This document shows, one piece after another, positions 62,913 to 64,000 of a stretch of 64,000 nt of DNA. The translations under genes and the position numbers were made by a program. Source of the stretch: Ipomoea triloba (lineage: Eukaryota > Streptophyta > Magnoliopsida > Solanales > Convolvulaceae). Under the pieces are notes generated by a model. That model was given only the letters and a program-made list of their open reading frames with translations, was not told the origin of the DNA and searched no databases. The stretch lies in assembly GCF_003576645.1 (NCBI RefSeq), contig NC_044922.1:15118072-15182071 (forward strand), written 5' to 3'. Within the stretch, counting starts at the first letter, position 1; the number at the start of each line of letters is the position of its first letter.

Positions 62913-64000
62913 ATATAATTTTGGTTTACCGATATTTTCTAATTGAATTAACCGTTGATCGAAATTCTATAAAAGCTTTAACCATTAATCAAACTGAGAT
63001 GGTTAATCAAATTTTTTTGGCCCGATCAATTAATCGAACTTTTACCAAAGTTTACACACCTCTAAACTTAGTAACCACAAGATTATAGTTGTAAATTTCC
63101 AACATGACTAAGAAAGGACGTATCAATTTTGTTTTGGGGATAATACGCATACATATTGGTCTAAGTAAACAACATAAAATAAAGTGAAAGGTGTTCACAT
63201 CAACGTAGTTGAATGGATTAATCATATCATTATCATTAACGCGTTTTTGCAATAAAGTTTGCACGATATGTTCTTTTACGCACTAAACTTGCACCGGAAT
63301 TCCTAGGCCTTGAATATTCTATTCCTTGATATATAAAGTTTTATGTTTAGATTTAATAAATGTTTGAGATAATGCTATATGCATATTTAAGTTTGAAATT
63401 TGCTTGATACACTTTTTGGTTAAGTGTTAAATAAAAAAAAATGACTTCATTTAACAATTAATCAATCAAACAACATTGTGTTATGTAGGACTTGTTATAT
63501 TATCTTATTTTCTTACGAGACAATAATGCTATATTACTAAAGATTATCACATAACATAGAGTAAACATAATCATATAAGATAACCACACTCGTATTACAT
63601 TGATAATGTTAAATAACTTTAACCAATTTTTTCTTACAGTTTTTTTGTAAGAAGCAATTGAATGATATGTTTTGTATCAACTAAAAAACTAAAATGATAT
63701 ATAGTTGAGATAAACAACAACAACAATAACTAGGATAGGTTAATAAAAAGTCTAGGTACATAATAATAATCAGTGACGGATCTAGAAAACTTTCTCAGTG
63801 GGGGTGAAAGATACACTAACGAGATTTAAAAAAAAAAATGAATCACTTAAAGATCGAACCATAAATATTGTTAACTAGAGATGAAAAGTCAAAATACATC
63901 AAGATAAAAAAATATTTAAAATAAAATATAAAACATAATTAATTAGATAAAATAGTTTGAATAGAAAACACATTATAAATCACTCATCTCACTATTAATA
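62913..64000. other. AT-rich intergenic DNA, no gene seen
   Basis: Nothing firm. CAGTGACGGATCTAGAAAAC at 63771 looks like one terminus of a common plant TIR element. The last bases (TCTCACTATTAATA at 63987) resemble a Helitron 5' end cut by the window. Confidence 0.4.

Noticed and set aside
1..64000. CRISPR arrays, rRNA genes, functional tRNA genes, bacterial-type operons
   Set aside because: None seen. A- and B-box words occur only within SINEs with target duplications or poly-A, not in foldable full tRNAs.

Overview
This is a stretch of nuclear DNA from a flowering plant, probably a eudicot. The base composition is strongly AT-rich, genes are sparse, and plant transposon families (Tat-lineage Ty3/gypsy, copia, Helitron, Mutator-like, Stowaway, Tourist-like, LINE, SINE) fill most of the space. 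The only two intact host genes I can support are a cytosolic ribosomal protein gene, RPL12 (25373-25873, minus), and a senescence-regulator S40/DUF584 family gene (45268-45765, plus). I cannot name the species from the sequence; an asterid is only a guess. There is one 150-base assembly gap (21393-21542) inside a poly-A run.

Layout. Positions 1-1351 hold a copia-type LTR cut by the window edge. From 4340 to 15135 lies the most complex block: a fold-back MITE and a self-complementary TATACATA microsatellite, into which a 9.4 kb compound retroelement (5426-14855, 5-bp target duplication ATATG) has inserted. The compound element carries an uninterrupted 1904-codon Tat-lineage gag-pol on the minus strand. 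Half-LTR pieces that are inverted relative to each other flank it, and a related 2.4 kb non-autonomous element with near-identical 456-bp LTRs follows. Its untranslated parts are packed with small hairpins whose stems change in a compensatory way between copies.

From 15.1 to 24.7 kb there are MITEs, SINEs and a 1579-bp Mutator-like element (19549-21127) with a perfect 9-bp target duplication. That element has captured pieces of two unrelated host genes: the mitochondrial ATP synthase beta subunit and an FBS1-like F-box gene. RPL12 sits at 25.4-25.9 kb with telo-box and site II promoter motifs. From 26 to 41 kb are further Mutator-like MITEs, a Stowaway, LINE and SINE pieces, an LTR-like insertion, and a TIR element (about 32845-34427) holding an exon of ARPC3. 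From 41 to 43.6 kb is a decayed Helitron helicase interrupted by a 957-bp solo LTR whose removal would restore the helicase frame.

The S40 gene lies at 45.3-45.8 kb. The rest holds LINE 3' ends (46.5 and 52.7 kb), a large fold-back element (50639-51690), a PEX7 pseudogene fragment (57.0-57.3 kb), a complete 1020-bp non-autonomous Helitron with a SINE inside it (57681-58700), a possible first exon of an unidentified gene (60.4-60.8 kb), two Stowaways and two fold-back MITEs (61-62.9 kb).

The genes do not form a pathway. The biological interest is in the transposons: gene-fragment capture, nesting that can be ordered by target duplications, an inversion between palindromic LTR blocks, and the hairpin arrays.
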